Shown: positions 1 to 8,225, counted from the first letter of the stretch. The stretch: DNA of 13,708 nt from Thiobacillaceae bacterium (GCA_024643305.1 JAHENE010000026.1:1-13708); one strand, 5' to 3'. Translations and numbers: made by a program. The notes: generated by a model not told the origin, from the sequence alone.

Positions 1-1926
1 GCAGGCACGGTCACGTTGGCGAGCCAAGGTGGCAGCAGCGGCACGCTCAACATCGGCACTGGCGGCAGCGCGGGCATCCTCAACGCGGCTGTCGTGGATG
101 GCGGCGCGGGCACGGCCACGCTCAACTTCAACCACAGCGATGGCGCCTACTATTTCACCAACACTGGATTGTCTGGCGGCACGGCCATCACCATTACCGG
201 CAGCACTGCGGTGAACCAGATCGGCAGCGGCACCACCTACCTTACCGGCGCCAACACCTACACGGGTGACACCAACATCGATGCCGGCACGCTCATCGTC
301 AACGGCAGCATCGTCAGCGACACTTTTGTTAATTCCGGCGGCACCCTGGGCGGCTCCGGCAGCCTGGGCAATGTCACCGTGTATAGCGGCGGCACCCTGT
401 CGCCCGGCAACAGCCCCGGCATCCTCACCGTCAACGGCAACATGACCCTGAACTCGGGTTCCACCACCCTGATGCAAATCGACGGCTATACCCTGGGCAC
501 CGAATACGACCACATCGACGTCACCGGCACTGCCAGCCTCGACGGCACACTCGATCTGCAATTCAGCTTCATGCCCACGGCTGGCAGCAGCTTCAACCTG
601 ATCAATGCCGGCAACATCGTGCTGGCGGGCGATCCGGTAAACGGCTTCAACCCCATTACCGACAACCTCAGCAGCAACCTGGGCGCCGCCTTGAGCGTGA
701 CCCCGGTGATCACCGCCACCGAGTACGACATCCTCATCGAACAGTTGAGCTTCATCGTTGCGGCAGGCGGCAACCTCACCCCCAACCAGACCAGCACCGC
801 GACCGCCGTGGACAGCCTGGCCGGTTCCGGCAACGGCGGCACCCTCATGGGCGCGCTCAACATGCTCCCCGCCGGCGACATCCCCGGTGCCCTGGACAGC
901 CTGTCCGGCGTACAGCACACCCACAGCCTGCAGCGGGTTGCTGGCAACACCCGCCAGTTCATGCACCTTCTGGGTGACCGCCTGAGCTGGGCGGACTATG
1001 CCGCCAACACCGCGTCAAACTTCGACAACGTCAAGCTCGCCTATAACGGCGACAACATCGCCAGCCTGTTTGGCGCCCCCGTCCAGACCCGTCCCGACTC
1101 CAACCTGTGGATGCGTGCCATGGGCGGCTTTGGCGACATCGACAGCGACGGCAATGCAACAGGTGCCGACACCAACAACCGCGGCGTGGCGATTGGCTTT
1201 GATCGCGAAGTGCGCGACGGCCTGCTGGCCGGCGTGGCGTTTGGCTACACCCGCAGCAATATCGACATGACTGCAGGCAACACCGACATCGACAGCTACC
1301 AGCTGGCGGCGTACGGACGCAAGCAGTGGGACAACAACTACCTCGACGCCACCTTCGGTATTGGCCACCACCGTGCCGACAGCACCCGGCTAGTCGAGCT
1401 TCCCGGCTTCTCCGGCGTGGCGCAGGCCGACTACAGCACCGATGGCGTTGGCCTCTCGCTGGAAGCCGGCAAGCACTACACCCTGTCCGCCACCAGCCGG
1501 GTGACTCCGTTTGCCGGGATGGAGTACGGCCACTACCGCCAGAAAGGCTTTACTGAAACCGGCGCGGGCGATGCCAACCTGACCTATGGCAACGACAGCA
1601 TGAACTCGCTGCGTTCGGCACTCGGTGCACGCATGAACAATGTGCTGACGGGGGATAATGGCACGCAACTCGACACCACGGTGGGCCTGTCCTGGTCGCA
1701 CGAGTTCCTGGATCGCGAAGCTACCCTCAACCCGGCCTTTGCGGTGAACGGCAATGTCCCATTCAGCATCAGCGGCCCCGTCATGGATCGCGACCACCTT
1801 ATGGCGACGCTGGGTGCGAGTGCGCGTCTCAGCAAGACGGCGCAGCTGGATCTGGATTACAGCGGCGAGTTTGCCAAATCCGACAATCAGCACGCAATCT
1901 CCGCAACCTTCAGGATGAAGTGGTAA
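1..1926 (+). CDS. Autotransporter (type Va) with C-terminal beta-barrel, 5' end missing
   Basis: The frame is open from base 1, so the true start and signal peptide lie upstream; about 641 codons are visible, ending in TAA. The first ~240 codons are glycine-, serine-, threonine- and asparagine-rich passenger sequence. They include an autotransporter-associated beta-strand repeat (LTGANTYTGDTNIDAGTLIV) and the companion GGTLGGSGSLGNV / GGTLSPGNSPGILTVNG pattern, which together predict a beta-helix. A linker follows (LTPNQTSTATAVDSL, then GVQHTHSLQRVAGNTRQFMH). From about base 1100 a typical 12-strand autotransporter barrel (PF03797 type) begins at NLWMRAMGGFGD and ends in FRMKW, the terminal aromatic residue recognised by the BAM machinery. 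The product should insert in the outer membrane and display the passenger outside. The passenger's function (adhesin, enzyme or other) cannot be told, because most of it is outside the window and no catalytic motif is visible. Confidence 0.93.
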   Translation, partial: AGTVTLASQGGSSGTLNIGTGGSAGILNAAVVDGGAGTATLNFNHSDGAYYFTNTGLSGGTAITITGSTAVNQIGSGTTYLTGANTYTGDTNIDAGTLIVNGSIVSDTFVNSGGTLGGSGSLGNVTVYSGGTLSPGNSPGILTVNGNMTLNSGSTTLMQIDGYTLGTEYDHIDVTGTASLDGTLDLQFSFMPTAGSSFNLINAGNIVLAGDPVNGFNPITDNLSSNLGAALSVTPVITATEYDILIEQLSFIVAAGGNLTPNQTSTATAVDSLAGSGNGGTLMGALNMLPAGDIPGALDSLSGVQHTHSLQRVAGNTRQFMHLLGDRLSWADYAANTASNFDNVKLAYNGDNIASLFGAPVQTRPDSNLWMRAMGGFGDIDSDGNATGADTNNRGVAIGFDREVRDGLLAGVAFGYTRSNIDMTAGNTDIDSYQLAAYGRKQWDNNYLDATFGIGHHRADSTRLVELPGFSGVAQADYSTDGVGLSLEAGKHYTLSATSRVTPFAGMEYGHYRQKGFTETGAGDANLTYGNDSMNSLRSALGARMNNVLTGDNGTQLDTTVGLSWSHEFLDREATLNPAFAVNGNVPFSISGPVMDRDHLMATLGASARLSKTAQLDLDYSGEFAKSDNQHAISATFRMKW

Positions 1927-1937
1927 TTCCTCATGCT

Positions 1938-1968
1938 CACGCCGTTATGCCAAACGCGTAGCGGCGTG
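1938..1968 (+). terminator. Weak inverted repeat after the autotransporter
   Basis: CACGCCG (1938-1944) pairs with CGGCGTG (1962-1968) around a 17-nt loop, 12 bases past the autotransporter stop. No T-tract follows directly; a T6 run appears only at about 1991-1996. It may help end the autotransporter transcript, but an intrinsic terminator is not proven. Confidence 0.3.
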
Positions 1969-2020
1969 GAACAAACACTATGCAATAAGATTTTTTATTA
2001 ACCAAACCAAAGGGATACAA

Positions 2021-2380
2021 ATGAAAAAGATTTTATCTGCCTTTGCCATGGTCGCCATCTCCTTCTTTGCCGCAAGTTCGGGCATTGCCGGGGACCAGGA
2101 CTTCACCCTGGTAAATGAAACTGGCGAGGAGATATATAGCGTGTACATTACGCCGCACTCCTCGAATGACTGGGAGGAAGACATTCTTGATGTGGACACG
2201 CTACCGGACGGTCAAAGCGTGCATATCACGTTCAGTCGCAAGGAAAGAGCAAAGTATTGGGACCTTCGCGTTGAAGATGCAGATGGCCGTCCCCTGGAGT
2301 GGGAGAAGCTCAACCTGCTCGAGATTTCCACCGTCACCCTGTACTACAAGAAGGGTAGGGTTTGGGCTGACACCGAGTAA
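2021..2380 (+). CDS. Small secreted protein of unknown function (119 aa)
   Basis: It starts with ATG 5 nt after a good Shine-Dalgarno (AGGGA, 2011-2015). Residues 1-23 form a clear Sec signal peptide (MKK, hydrophobic core to about residue 19, GIA|GDQ cleavage), so the mature protein of about 96 aa is periplasmic or secreted. The mature part starts FTLVNETGEEIYSVYITP and contains NDWEEDILD, LPDGQSVHITF, WDLRVEDADGRP and ISTVTLYY, suggesting a small all-beta domain. It has no cysteines. I recall a family with the same layout (F-x-L-x-N-x-T-G ... S-x-x-D-W-E-E-D ... LPDG-x-S-x-x-I-x-F) that is sometimes mis-annotated as argininosuccinate lyase; at this length a lyase is impossible. Function is unknown. 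It is the first gene of a plus-strand train running to 5683. Confidence 0.88.
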   Translation: MKKILSAFAMVAISFFAASSGIAGDQDFTLVNETGEEIYSVYITPHSSNDWEEDILDVDTLPDGQSVHITFSRKERAKYWDLRVEDADGRPLEWEKLNLLEISTVTLYYKKGRVWADTE

Positions 2381-2453
2381 TTGATGTGCTGGCACCTAAC
2401 CACTCGTTAAATAAAAGGCAAGGCTTCAATAATTCAAACAGGATAACCAAATT

Positions 2454-2813
2454 GTGGAAATCGAAATTATAGATACGGGAACCGGGGTAAACATTGTGGT
2501 CATGGCCGCCTTGTTGGCGAGTTTTCTGTGGGCCAGGCTTGTCCGTACCAGGCATGCTGTTGCTGCTGCCCTGGTATTTCCAATTGTTGTTTCCCTGGTC
2601 GTTTACTTTGCACCGGTCGTCTTTGGGATTGTGGGGCATGGGTTTCCTGAAGGCTCCGCGGATACCGCCGTAGAGGCCGCCGTTTGGTACTTTATGTTCG
2701 CCATGTTTACCCTGCCACCCGCATTGCCCGTGTCCATTGTGGCCACACTGCTCATCCGCTTCGTCATGCGCAGAGTGAAATCCCGGGCGAGCCAATCCTC
2801 CGAATCAACTTGA
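2454..2813 (+). CDS. Small membrane protein, unknown (119 aa, GTG start)
   Basis: The likely start is GTG at 2454, 10 nt after AGGA (2440-2443); no in-frame ATG gives a better start. Hydrophobic stretches at about residues 10-28, 36-60 and 74-104 predict three or four inner-membrane segments. Basic residues follow segments 1 and 3 (RLVRTRH; RFVMRRVKSR), and the tail is polar and serine-rich (SQSSEST). The 73-bp gap upstream has no obvious terminator, and a short ORF and another small membrane protein follow closely, so co-transcription is plausible. I do not recognise the family. Confidence 0.72.
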   Translation: MEIEIIDTGTGVNIVVMAALLASFLWARLVRTRHAVAAALVFPIVVSLVVYFAPVVFGIVGHGFPEGSADTAVEAAVWYFMFAMFTLPPALPVSIVATLLIRFVMRRVKSRASQSSEST

Positions 2814-2834
2814 CCTTCAAACAGGAGATGTAAG

Positions 2835-2906
2835 GTGGAAGCATTTCGTTTCCTCGACAGTGTTGCTGGAACCGTGATTCGATTTACCTCGGGTCCGGTC
2901 GGTTAA
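2835..2906 (+). CDS. Possible 23-codon small ORF with strong RBS
   Basis: GTG at 2835 lies 7 nt after AGGAG (2823-2827), the best ribosome-binding site in this gap. It reads 23 codons (MEAFRFLDSVAGTVIRF...) to TAA at 2904-2906. The peptide is amphipathic, with a hydrophobic middle and a basic residue, and ends TSGPVG. It sits 21 bp after the preceding stop and 25 bp before the next start, as expected for an operon gene. It could be a genuine small membrane-active peptide, a leader peptide for the next gene, or the 5' remnant of a longer broken gene. Nothing beyond ORF, RBS and spacing supports it. Confidence 0.35.
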   Translation: MEAFRFLDSVAGTVIRFTSGPVG

Positions 2907-2931
2907 CGGGTATTGGCGGCGAGAAAGCATC

Positions 2932-3318
2932 ATGAAGGGACAATATCCAAGATTGATAACAGGCACCCTCATGCCGGCTGCGGTCGGTGTGATCCTGTTT
3001 ATGTTTGCGCTGTATCTATATGAGCCGCAAAGTTTATCCGAAGGCACGTTTGTCGATGTCGTGGAAACGTACTTTGTAATGCTGTTTTTTGCTTATGTAT
3101 TTGTGGGGATTCAGAGTTTGCTGTACGCAGTAGCGATGGAGTTCTACGTGAATCCAAAATTCAAGGGGCATGGCGCCGTTGTCAGCATAAGCACAGCGAT
3201 AGGCAGTGTGTCCGGCCTTGTGTTGGGGCTGCCCTTTGCATTGATTGGCCTGGCCTCCGGTTGCATTTCAGGCCTGTGTGTTCGTTGGATGTATATCAAT
3301 GCCGCAAAAAATATTTGA
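2932..3318 (+). CDS. Small polytopic membrane protein, unknown (128 aa)
   Basis: It starts with ATG preceded by a purine-rich GAGAAAG (2921-2927). Four hydrophobic segments are predicted at about residues 8-29, 42-67, 80-100 and 101-118. The last two are glycine-, serine- and alanine-rich (GSVSGLVLGLPFALIGLASG), which suggests tightly packed helices. A short polar, charged loop (NPKFKGHG, residues 74-81) separates the two halves, and the C terminus is RWMYINAAKNI. No enzyme motif is visible and I do not recognise the family. Its position between other small envelope genes suggests a shared role, but nothing shows what that is. Confidence 0.75.
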   Translation: MKGQYPRLITGTLMPAAVGVILFMFALYLYEPQSLSEGTFVDVVETYFVMLFFAYVFVGIQSLLYAVAMEFYVNPKFKGHGAVVSISTAIGSVSGLVLGLPFALIGLASGCISGLCVRWMYINAAKNI

Positions 3319-3402
3319 ACCGGTCAGCATGGCAAGCCCCACGCCAACCAGACGCCATTTTCAGACACCACAAAACCAATCACCTCCATCAGGAATTTAG
3401 TC

Positions 3403-4131
3403 ATGAAACAAATTATTTCCACCATCACTCTGAGCCTGTTGTTGCCTTTGTTTTGTTTTCCGGCATTCGCAGAAGCAGCAACAGATTATTGCGATTTATA
3501 TGCGAAGTTATCCAACCGGCTGGTTCAGGATGGAAAGGATTTTGAGAAAGTCGGAGGGTTTGATCTCGCCAATGAAGGGCGTAGTAAATCTGATCAGAAG
3601 TTCGGGCAAACCGTTGTTGATATGAGGAGAGTTGCCGATGGCGAACATGATGCCAAGCTGACCGCGGCCGTTGCGAGTCTTGAAAAGGCATTTGCCAGGA
3701 AGGTGCCAGAACAATTCAGGAGCAGCCTTGATGGAGTCATTGCAGAGGTAAACCGCATTTACAAAACGTGCAAACTAAAACCAAAAATAACGGTGGAGGA
3801 CAGGATCACAATCGTGCTCCCGGATGGGTCTAAAGAGGTGTACGAAGGGGAAGGCCTGGGAAATTGTGAAACTTATGAAATGGTTTCCGCCACGTTCGAT
3901 TCTTGGGCCGGCGTTTATGCTGATGGTGACAAAGTGCCAGATATTGAGATCCGTGACATGGCTCGTGAACTGAATGGCCTGGCCAAGAAACTTGGCAGGC
4001 CTGCGCTGACCAAGGCCGTGGGAGACTTTAATTCCGGATTTGCCCAGGGGGACAGAAAAATATTCCGGGGCAGCCTTGTCAATATCAAGAATCAGATGGA
4101 TGGGCTTATCAAGCAAACCCACTGTCCGTAA
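3403..4131 (+). CDS. Secreted protein with two related halves (242 aa), unknown function
   Basis: It starts with ATG 8 nt after AGGA (3391-3394). Residues 1-23 are a Sec signal peptide (MKQIISTITL..., likely AFA|EAA cleavage). The mature protein has four cysteines (C30, C123, C155, C241), placed near the start and end of two similar segments. Segment 1 (about 30-123) and segment 2 (about 155-241) both run Cys - helix - DM-x-R - L-T-x-A-V - F-A - F-R-x-S-L - I - Cys. Residues 84-122 and 200-238 align without gaps with about 11 identities in 39. They are joined by a beta-like linker (RITIVLPDGSKEVYEGEG). Two disulfide-closed helical domains in the periplasm are therefore likely. I know no named family; a signal-peptide-bearing binding or scaffold protein is only a guess. 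Confidence 0.85.
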   Translation: MKQIISTITLSLLLPLFCFPAFAEAATDYCDLYAKLSNRLVQDGKDFEKVGGFDLANEGRSKSDQKFGQTVVDMRRVADGEHDAKLTAAVASLEKAFARKVPEQFRSSLDGVIAEVNRIYKTCKLKPKITVEDRITIVLPDGSKEVYEGEGLGNCETYEMVSATFDSWAGVYADGDKVPDIEIRDMARELNGLAKKLGRPALTKAVGDFNSGFAQGDRKIFRGSLVNIKNQMDGLIKQTHCP

Positions 4132-4137
4132 TGATCG

Positions 4138-4181
4138 AATCGGGGACATGTGGCGACAGAACGCCACACCACCATCCGATT
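4138..4181 (+). other. Two-tier stem-loop between the 242-aa gene and the DUF805 gene
   Basis: The outer stem AATCGG (4138-4143) / CCGATT (4176-4181) encloses a perfect inner 7-bp stem TGTGGCG (4149-4155) / CGCCACA (4162-4168) with loop ACAGAA. It starts 6 nt after the upstream stop codon. There is no T-tract, so it is not a standard intrinsic terminator. It may be a Rho-dependent end, an mRNA-stabilising 3' hairpin or an operon processing point. Confidence 0.4.
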
Positions 4182-4213
4182 AACAATCTTGGGGAAACAA
4201 TAAGGGAGAAAGC

Positions 4214-4585
4214 ATGAACTGGTATCTGGAAGTCTTGAAAAAGTATGCAGTCTTCAATGGACGGGCAAGAAGAAAGGAATACTGGTTCTTCGCCTTGTTC
4301 AACCTCATCATCAGTGCCGTCCTGGCGGTAATCGACGTGGCTACCGGAAGCTTTAGCCTGGAAGCTGGAATGGGCTTGTTGGGAGGGATTTACGTCCTGG
4401 GCGTGTTAATCCCCAGTTTGGCTGTCACCGTGCGCCGATTGCATGATACCGAGCATAGCGGCTGGTGGCTTTTGATCGGGTTGGTTCCGCTGATCGGAGG
4501 AATTGTATTGCTGGTGTTCATGGTTCAAGACAGCAAGCCCGGGCAGAACCCATACGGCGCCAATCCGAAAGAAGCCGCCGCCTGA
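4214..4585 (+). CDS. DUF805 family inner-membrane protein (123 aa)
   Basis: It starts with ATG 5 nt after AGGGAG (4203-4208). The sequence is a standard full-length DUF805 protein. It begins MNWYLEVLKKYAVFNGRARRKEYWFF, carrying the family signature F-x-GRA-RR-x-EYW at residues 14-24. It continues with hydrophobic segments at about 25-42 and 50-71, the conserved VRRLHDTEHSGWW at 73-85, a third segment at about 86-104, and the usual closing DSKPGQNPYG at 106-115. The family (which includes E. coli YhaH and YhaI) is widespread and consists of small inner-membrane proteins without an established biochemical function. The alternating Arg/Trp motifs suggest interfacial regions. It lies 82 bp after the 242-aa secreted protein and 72 bp before a larger membrane protein. 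Confidence 0.95.
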   Translation: MNWYLEVLKKYAVFNGRARRKEYWFFALFNLIISAVLAVIDVATGSFSLEAGMGLLGGIYVLGVLIPSLAVTVRRLHDTEHSGWWLLIGLVPLIGGIVLLVFMVQDSKPGQNPYGANPKEAAA

Positions 4586-4657
4586 CAACACGCTGCAACG
4601 GGCGGGTTGCCGCTCGGTTTCATCCATAAGCGCAATAAAATCACTCAAGGTGTAAAA

Positions 4658-5683
4658 GTGGGCATATTCAATGAAATCGATTTCGTCAGAAATGAAATCG
4701 AAGATATTGCAAACGTAGAGAAAAAGCCTTCTGGCGGAATTCGCAGCTTTGGTTCCAGAATTGGCTACGCGATTTCCCTGGGCCTGAAAGAGAATGAAAT
4801 CTTCTTTTTTGGCCTGCTGCAGTGGGCAGCGATAGGAATCGGGTATTTGCTATGGGTTCAGATTTTTGACTGGCTCCCGAATGAAACAATGGGAGGTGTT
4901 TTCGGTTCTGATGAAGGGTCAACTGCGGACTGGATTTTCCTGGCATGGTCACTCGCCTGTGTGGGTGCCGTGGCTTTCCCGGTGGGGATATTGACGGGAT
5001 GCATGGGGGCTGCGCATTTTCTGCACAAGCAAGGCCGGGAATCGACCATTGCGACTTGCTTCAAGCTTGTGCTTCCGCAAAGCTGGCCTTTGTGGTCGTT
5101 TCACTGGATAGACGGCTTGATCACGGTCCGCCAGATATTGGAGCGCCTGCCGAAGAAGGATGATGAAAGCACCCTCGGGGAAAAAGCGTGGGGGGAGGCT
5201 TCCTATTACGCCTGGAAACTGGCAGTCGCCGGTGTTTTGCCCGGCATTGTCACCGGGAACAGCCTGATCCAGTCAGGGAAAAATTCAGTCATTTTCGTCA
5301 AGGAAAACTTTCTTGAAGTCGCCAAGCTGCGGGCCGGATATTCCATTCTTTGCTGGATAGTGGGTATTGGGGCATTTGTTGGCGCGATTCTGTTTCTTGC
5401 CTTTTCGGATCTTGGGCCCAAAGGCGATGAGACCTACACAATCGCTCTGTGGGCGGGCGTTCCAATCGTCATTGCGGTTTCGGTCGTCATGTTGTTGCTT
5501 CGGCCCATATATGTATTGGCGCTATGCGACCTTTACTCCGATCATCTTGCAAGAAGGGGAGAGGTAGTAAACCTTCCTGATGGTCTTTCTGACAAGAGCA
5601 GAAACGCCATCGCGGTTTTCTTGTGTTTGTGCGCCATTTTGGTGGCGGTGTATTTGTATCCAGCCAAGCTTTGGGCGGGTTGA
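4658..5683 (+). CDS. Polytopic membrane protein, unknown (341 aa, GTG start)
   Basis: GTG at 4658 is chosen because AAGG (4647-4650) precedes it at suitable distance and the conserved-looking protein begins there (GIFNEIDFVRNEIEDIAN). The frame stays open up to a TTG at 4607, but that site has no RBS. The first ~45 residues are charged and cytosol-like. About six hydrophobic segments follow, at residues 48-70, 91-121, 182-202, 226-250, 261-288 and 316-334. A soluble loop at about 122-180 is rich in Trp, Lys and Asp/Glu and carries LERLPKKDDESTLGEK. No transporter signature, nucleotide-binding site or catalytic motif is visible. I do not recognise the family. It closes the plus-strand gene train; the next gene is convergent pnp. 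Confidence 0.82.
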   Translation: MGIFNEIDFVRNEIEDIANVEKKPSGGIRSFGSRIGYAISLGLKENEIFFFGLLQWAAIGIGYLLWVQIFDWLPNETMGGVFGSDEGSTADWIFLAWSLACVGAVAFPVGILTGCMGAAHFLHKQGRESTIATCFKLVLPQSWPLWSFHWIDGLITVRQILERLPKKDDESTLGEKAWGEASYYAWKLAVAGVLPGIVTGNSLIQSGKNSVIFVKENFLEVAKLRAGYSILCWIVGIGAFVGAILFLAFSDLGPKGDETYTIALWAGVPIVIAVSVVMLLLRPIYVLALCDLYSDHLARRGEVVNLPDGLSDKSRNAIAVFLCLCAILVAVYLYPAKLWAG

Positions 5684-5944
5684 CAGGCTGTCAGTGCCAT
5701 AGGGCCGAAATCCCCAACCAGACAACGTGAAACAAATCGCTTAACAACCCGTTCACCCCAGACTCGAAAACACGGTGCTATCGGCAATGGCCGCTTCGTC
5801 CGTTTCCCTCAACATAGCCTCTTGTAGCGCCCTCAGTCATGCACCGGTGCTCGCGCACTAGGTAAAAAGGATTAATCCGTCTGCAGAGGGCGCATCATAT
5901 GTTTTGGTGGTTAGCCCTGCTGTTGCGCAAACGGTTTCCAAACA
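5684..5944. other. Intergenic region between convergent genes
   Basis: I see no credible gene here. It holds short symmetric sites: TGACAGGCTGTCA overlapping the preceding stop (5681-5693), GCACCGGTGC (5841-5850), and GGATTAATCCGT (5869-5880), whose 12 bases recur inside the larger palindrome at 8796-8821. No tRNA or convincing promoter was found. Confidence 0.5.
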
Positions 5945-5984
5945 CCCAACAAAAAACCGCGCCGAAGCGCGGTTTTTTGTTGGG
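5945..5984 (-). terminator. Intrinsic terminator of pnp, symmetric and probably bidirectional
   Basis: This is a perfect inverted repeat with 18-bp arms. The left arm CCCAACAAAAAACCGCGC (5945-5962) and right arm GCGCGGTTTTTTGTTGGG (5967-5984) surround a CGAA tetraloop. The inner six pairs are all G-C and are followed by T6 on either strand, the layout of a Rho-independent terminator in both directions. It lies 18 bp past the pnp stop. It should end the rpsO-pnp transcript and can also stop read-through from the plus-strand gene ending at 5683. Confidence 0.92.
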
Positions 5985-6002
5985 CTAGATTGCGCGCGAG
6001 AA

Positions 6003-8138
6003 TTACTCGGCAGCGCCTTCCGGTGTCGGGGCTGCAGGTGCCTCTTCACGCTTGGGCGGCTCGGTCAGCGCCTTCATGGACAGACGCAGACGGCCTTTCT
6101 CATCGGCTTCCAGAACTTTCACGCGCACTTGCTGGCCTTCCTTGAGATGCTCGGCAACGGTAGCGATGCGCTCGTGGGCAATCTGGGAAATATGCAGCAG
6201 GCCATCGCGACCGGGCAGCACATTCACAATCGCGCCGAAGTCGAGCAGCTTGATTACGGTGCCATCGTACACGGCGCCGACTTCCACTTCGGCGGTGATT
6301 TCTTCAATACGCTTTTTAGCGGCTTCGCCGGCTTCCGTGCTGGTGCAGGCGATTTTAATGCTGCCGTCTTCATCGATATCGATCTGCGTGCCGGTTTCTT
6401 CGGTCAGCGCGCGGATGACTGCGCCGCCCTTGCCGATCACGTCGCGGATCTTCTCGGGGTTGATCTTCATGCTGATGATGCGCGGCGCGTAGGCGGACAT
6501 TTCCTCACGCACGCCGCTAACAGCTTCTTTCATGATGCCAAGGATGTGCATGCGGCCTTCTTTTGCCTGCTTGAGCGCGGCATCCATGATTTCCTTGGTG
6601 ATGCCCTGGATCTTGATATCCATCTGCAGGGCGGTAATACCTTTTTCGCTACCGGCCACTTTGAAGTCCATGTCGCCGAGGTGATCTTCGTCGCCCAGGA
6701 TGTCGGTCAGTACGGCGAACTTGCCGCCGTCCTTGATCAGGCCCATGGCGATGCCGGCAATGTGCGCCTTGAGGGGCACGCCTGCGTCCAGCATGGAGAG
6801 GCAACCGCCGCACACCGAGGCCATTGAGGAGGATCCGTTGGATTCGGTGATCTCGGACACCACGCGCACGGTGTAGCCAAACTCTTCCTTGGAAGGCAAC
6901 ACTGCCAGCAGGGCGCGCTTGGCCAGACGGCCATGGCCGATTTCGCGGCGCTTGGGCGAGCCTACGCGGCCGGTTTCGCCGGTGGCGAAGGGTGGCATGT
7001 TGTAGTGCAGCATGAAGCGGTCGGAGTAGGAGCCTTCCAGCGCATCGATGGTTTGTTCGTCGCGGCCGGTGCCCAGCGTGGTGACTGCCAGTGCCTGGGT
7101 TTCGCCGCGGGTGAACAGGGCGGAGCCATGGGTACGCGGCAGTACGCTAGTGCGGATAGTGATGGGGCGCACGGTGCGGGTGTCGCGGCCGTCGATGCGA
7201 GGCTGGCCGGAGAGGATGCGGCCGCGAACGACGCGCGCTTCCAGCTTGAAGAACTCGTCCTTGACCATGTTTACCGCCAGTGTGTCCATGTCGGCGTTGA
7301 TCAGTTCGGAAAAGACTTTGTCGCGGATAACGTCCACCGCCATCGTGCGCGCCTGCTTCTGCTTGATGGAATAGGCCTGCTCCATCTCTGCACCAGCCAG
7401 TGCCTGAATCTTGCCGATGAGTTCATCGTTCTGGGCGGGGGCTTCCCAATCCCAGGCATCCTTGCCGGCATCGTCGGTCAGTTCGTTGATGGCGTTGATG
7501 GCGGCCTGCATCTGCTGATGGCCGAATACCACGGCGCCCAGCATGATGTCTTCCGGAAGTTCCATGGCTTCCGATTCCACCATCAGCACGGCAGCTTCGG
7601 TGCCGGCAACCACCAGGTCCAGCGCCGAATCCTTAAGTTCCGAGGTGGTGGGGTTGAGCACGTATTCGCCATTGATGAAGCCTACGCGCGCCGCGCCTAC
7701 CGGGCCGTCAAATGGCATGCCGGATAAAGACAGGGCAGCGGAAGCGCCGATCAGCGCAGGGATATCGGCGCTGACTTCCGGATTGGATGAAATCACCGTG
7801 GCGATCACCTGCACTTCATTAAAGAAGCTTTCAGGAAACAAGGGGCGAATGGGGCGGTCAATCAGCCGGGAAATCAGCGTTTCGCCTTCGGAAGGGCGGC
7901 TTTCGCGCTTGAGGAAACCGCCGGGAATACGGCCCGCAGCGTAGGTTTTTTCCTGATAATCAACCGTCAGCGGGAAAAAGTCCTGACCGGGCTTTACTTC
8001 CCGTTTGGCAACCGCGGTGACCAGCACCACGGTGTCGTCCATGTTGACCATAACTGCACCGTCTGCCTGACGTGCGATCTCGCCGGTTTCCAGGGTGACA
8101 GTATGGCGTCCGAACTGGAATGATTTAGTGACTTTCAT
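6003..8138 (-). CDS. pnp: Polyribonucleotide nucleotidyltransferase (PNPase)
   Basis: This is a phosphate-dependent 3'-to-5' exoribonuclease of the cytosolic RNA degradosome or RNA turnover. The 711-aa length is the usual one. Domain order: first RNase PH-like core (about 10-145), alpha-helical linker (about 240-300), second RNase PH core (about 310-550), KH domain (about 553-612) and S1 domain (619-690). The active-site loop [16 protein letters not shown] is intact; its D485, D491 and K493 match the catalytic Asp/Asp/Lys known in E. coli as D486, D492 and K494. The KH GKGG is at 569-572, and the S1 domain has [18 protein letters not shown] and GLLHISQIA. The tail is short, Pro/Glu/Ala-rich and poorly conserved. 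ATG at 8138 follows GAGGA (8144-8148) by 5 nt. It is the second gene of the rpsO-pnp operon and sequences read as betaproteobacterial. Confidence 0.99.
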   Translation of the reverse strand: MKVTKSFQFGRHTVTLETGEIARQADGAVMVNMDDTVVLVTAVAKREVKPGQDFFPLTVDYQEKTYAAGRIPGGFLKRESRPSEGETLISRLIDRPIRPLFPESFFNEVQVIATVISSNPEVSADIPALIGASAALSLSGMPFDGPVGAARVGFINGEYVLNPTTSELKDSALDLVVAGTEAAVLMVESEAMELPEDIMLGAVVFGHQQMQAAINAINELTDDAGKDAWDWEAPAQNDELIGKIQALAGAEMEQAYSIKQKQARTMAVDVIRDKVFSELINADMDTLAVNMVKDEFFKLEARVVRGRILSGQPRIDGRDTRTVRPITIRTSVLPRTHGSALFTRGETQALAVTTLGTGRDEQTIDALEGSYSDRFMLHYNMPPFATGETGRVGSPKRREIGHGRLAKRALLAVLPSKEEFGYTVRVVSEITESNGSSSMASVCGGCLSMLDAGVPLKAHIAGIAMGLIKDGGKFAVLTDILGDEDHLGDMDFKVAGSEKGITALQMDIKIQGITKEIMDAALKQAKEGRMHILGIMKEAVSGVREEMSAYAPRIISMKINPEKIRDVIGKGGAVIRALTEETGTQIDIDEDGSIKIACTSTEAGEAAKKRIEEITAEVEVGAVYDGTVIKLLDFGAIVNVLPGRDGLLHISQIAHERIATVAEHLKEGQQVRVKVLEADEKGRLRLSMKALTEPPKREEAPAAPTPEGAAE

Positions 8139-8163
8139 GTTTATCCTCGTTGTCTAAACGAAA

Positions 8164-8187
8164 CCGCCCCGCTTGCTGGCGGGGCGG
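8164..8187 (-). terminator. rpsO-pnp intercistronic hairpin (attenuator or processing site)
   Basis: A perfect 9-bp GC-rich stem, CCGCCCCGC (8164-8172) / GCGGGGCGG (8179-8187), has a 6-nt loop. On the minus-strand transcript it is followed by only UUUCGUUU. It lies between the rpsO stop and the pnp RBS. In E. coli the equivalent gap holds a partial terminator and an RNase III site used in pnp autocontrol. Here a leaky terminator or processing hairpin is likely. Confidence 0.6.
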
Positions 8188-8225
8188 CTGTGTTTGATTC
8201 GATAGCGTGTCCGGTCTGGGGACGA

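Noticed and set aside
5681..5693. TGACAGGCTGTCA at the stop of the 341-aa gene as a terminator
   Set aside because: The stem would have a one-base loop and no T-tract follows; it is at most a short symmetric site.
5944..5985. ACCCAAC ... GTTGGGC resembling integron attC end boxes (RYYYAAC / GTTRRRY)
   Set aside because: At 42 bp it is too short, perfectly symmetric, and fully explained by the pnp terminator; no integrase or cassette structure is present.
5904..7944. Long plus-strand open frames opposite pnp (up to ~300 codons)
   Set aside because: They lie antisense to a complete, highly conserved pnp; the encoded peptides are His/Ala/Gly-rich shadows with no RBS or recognisable domain.
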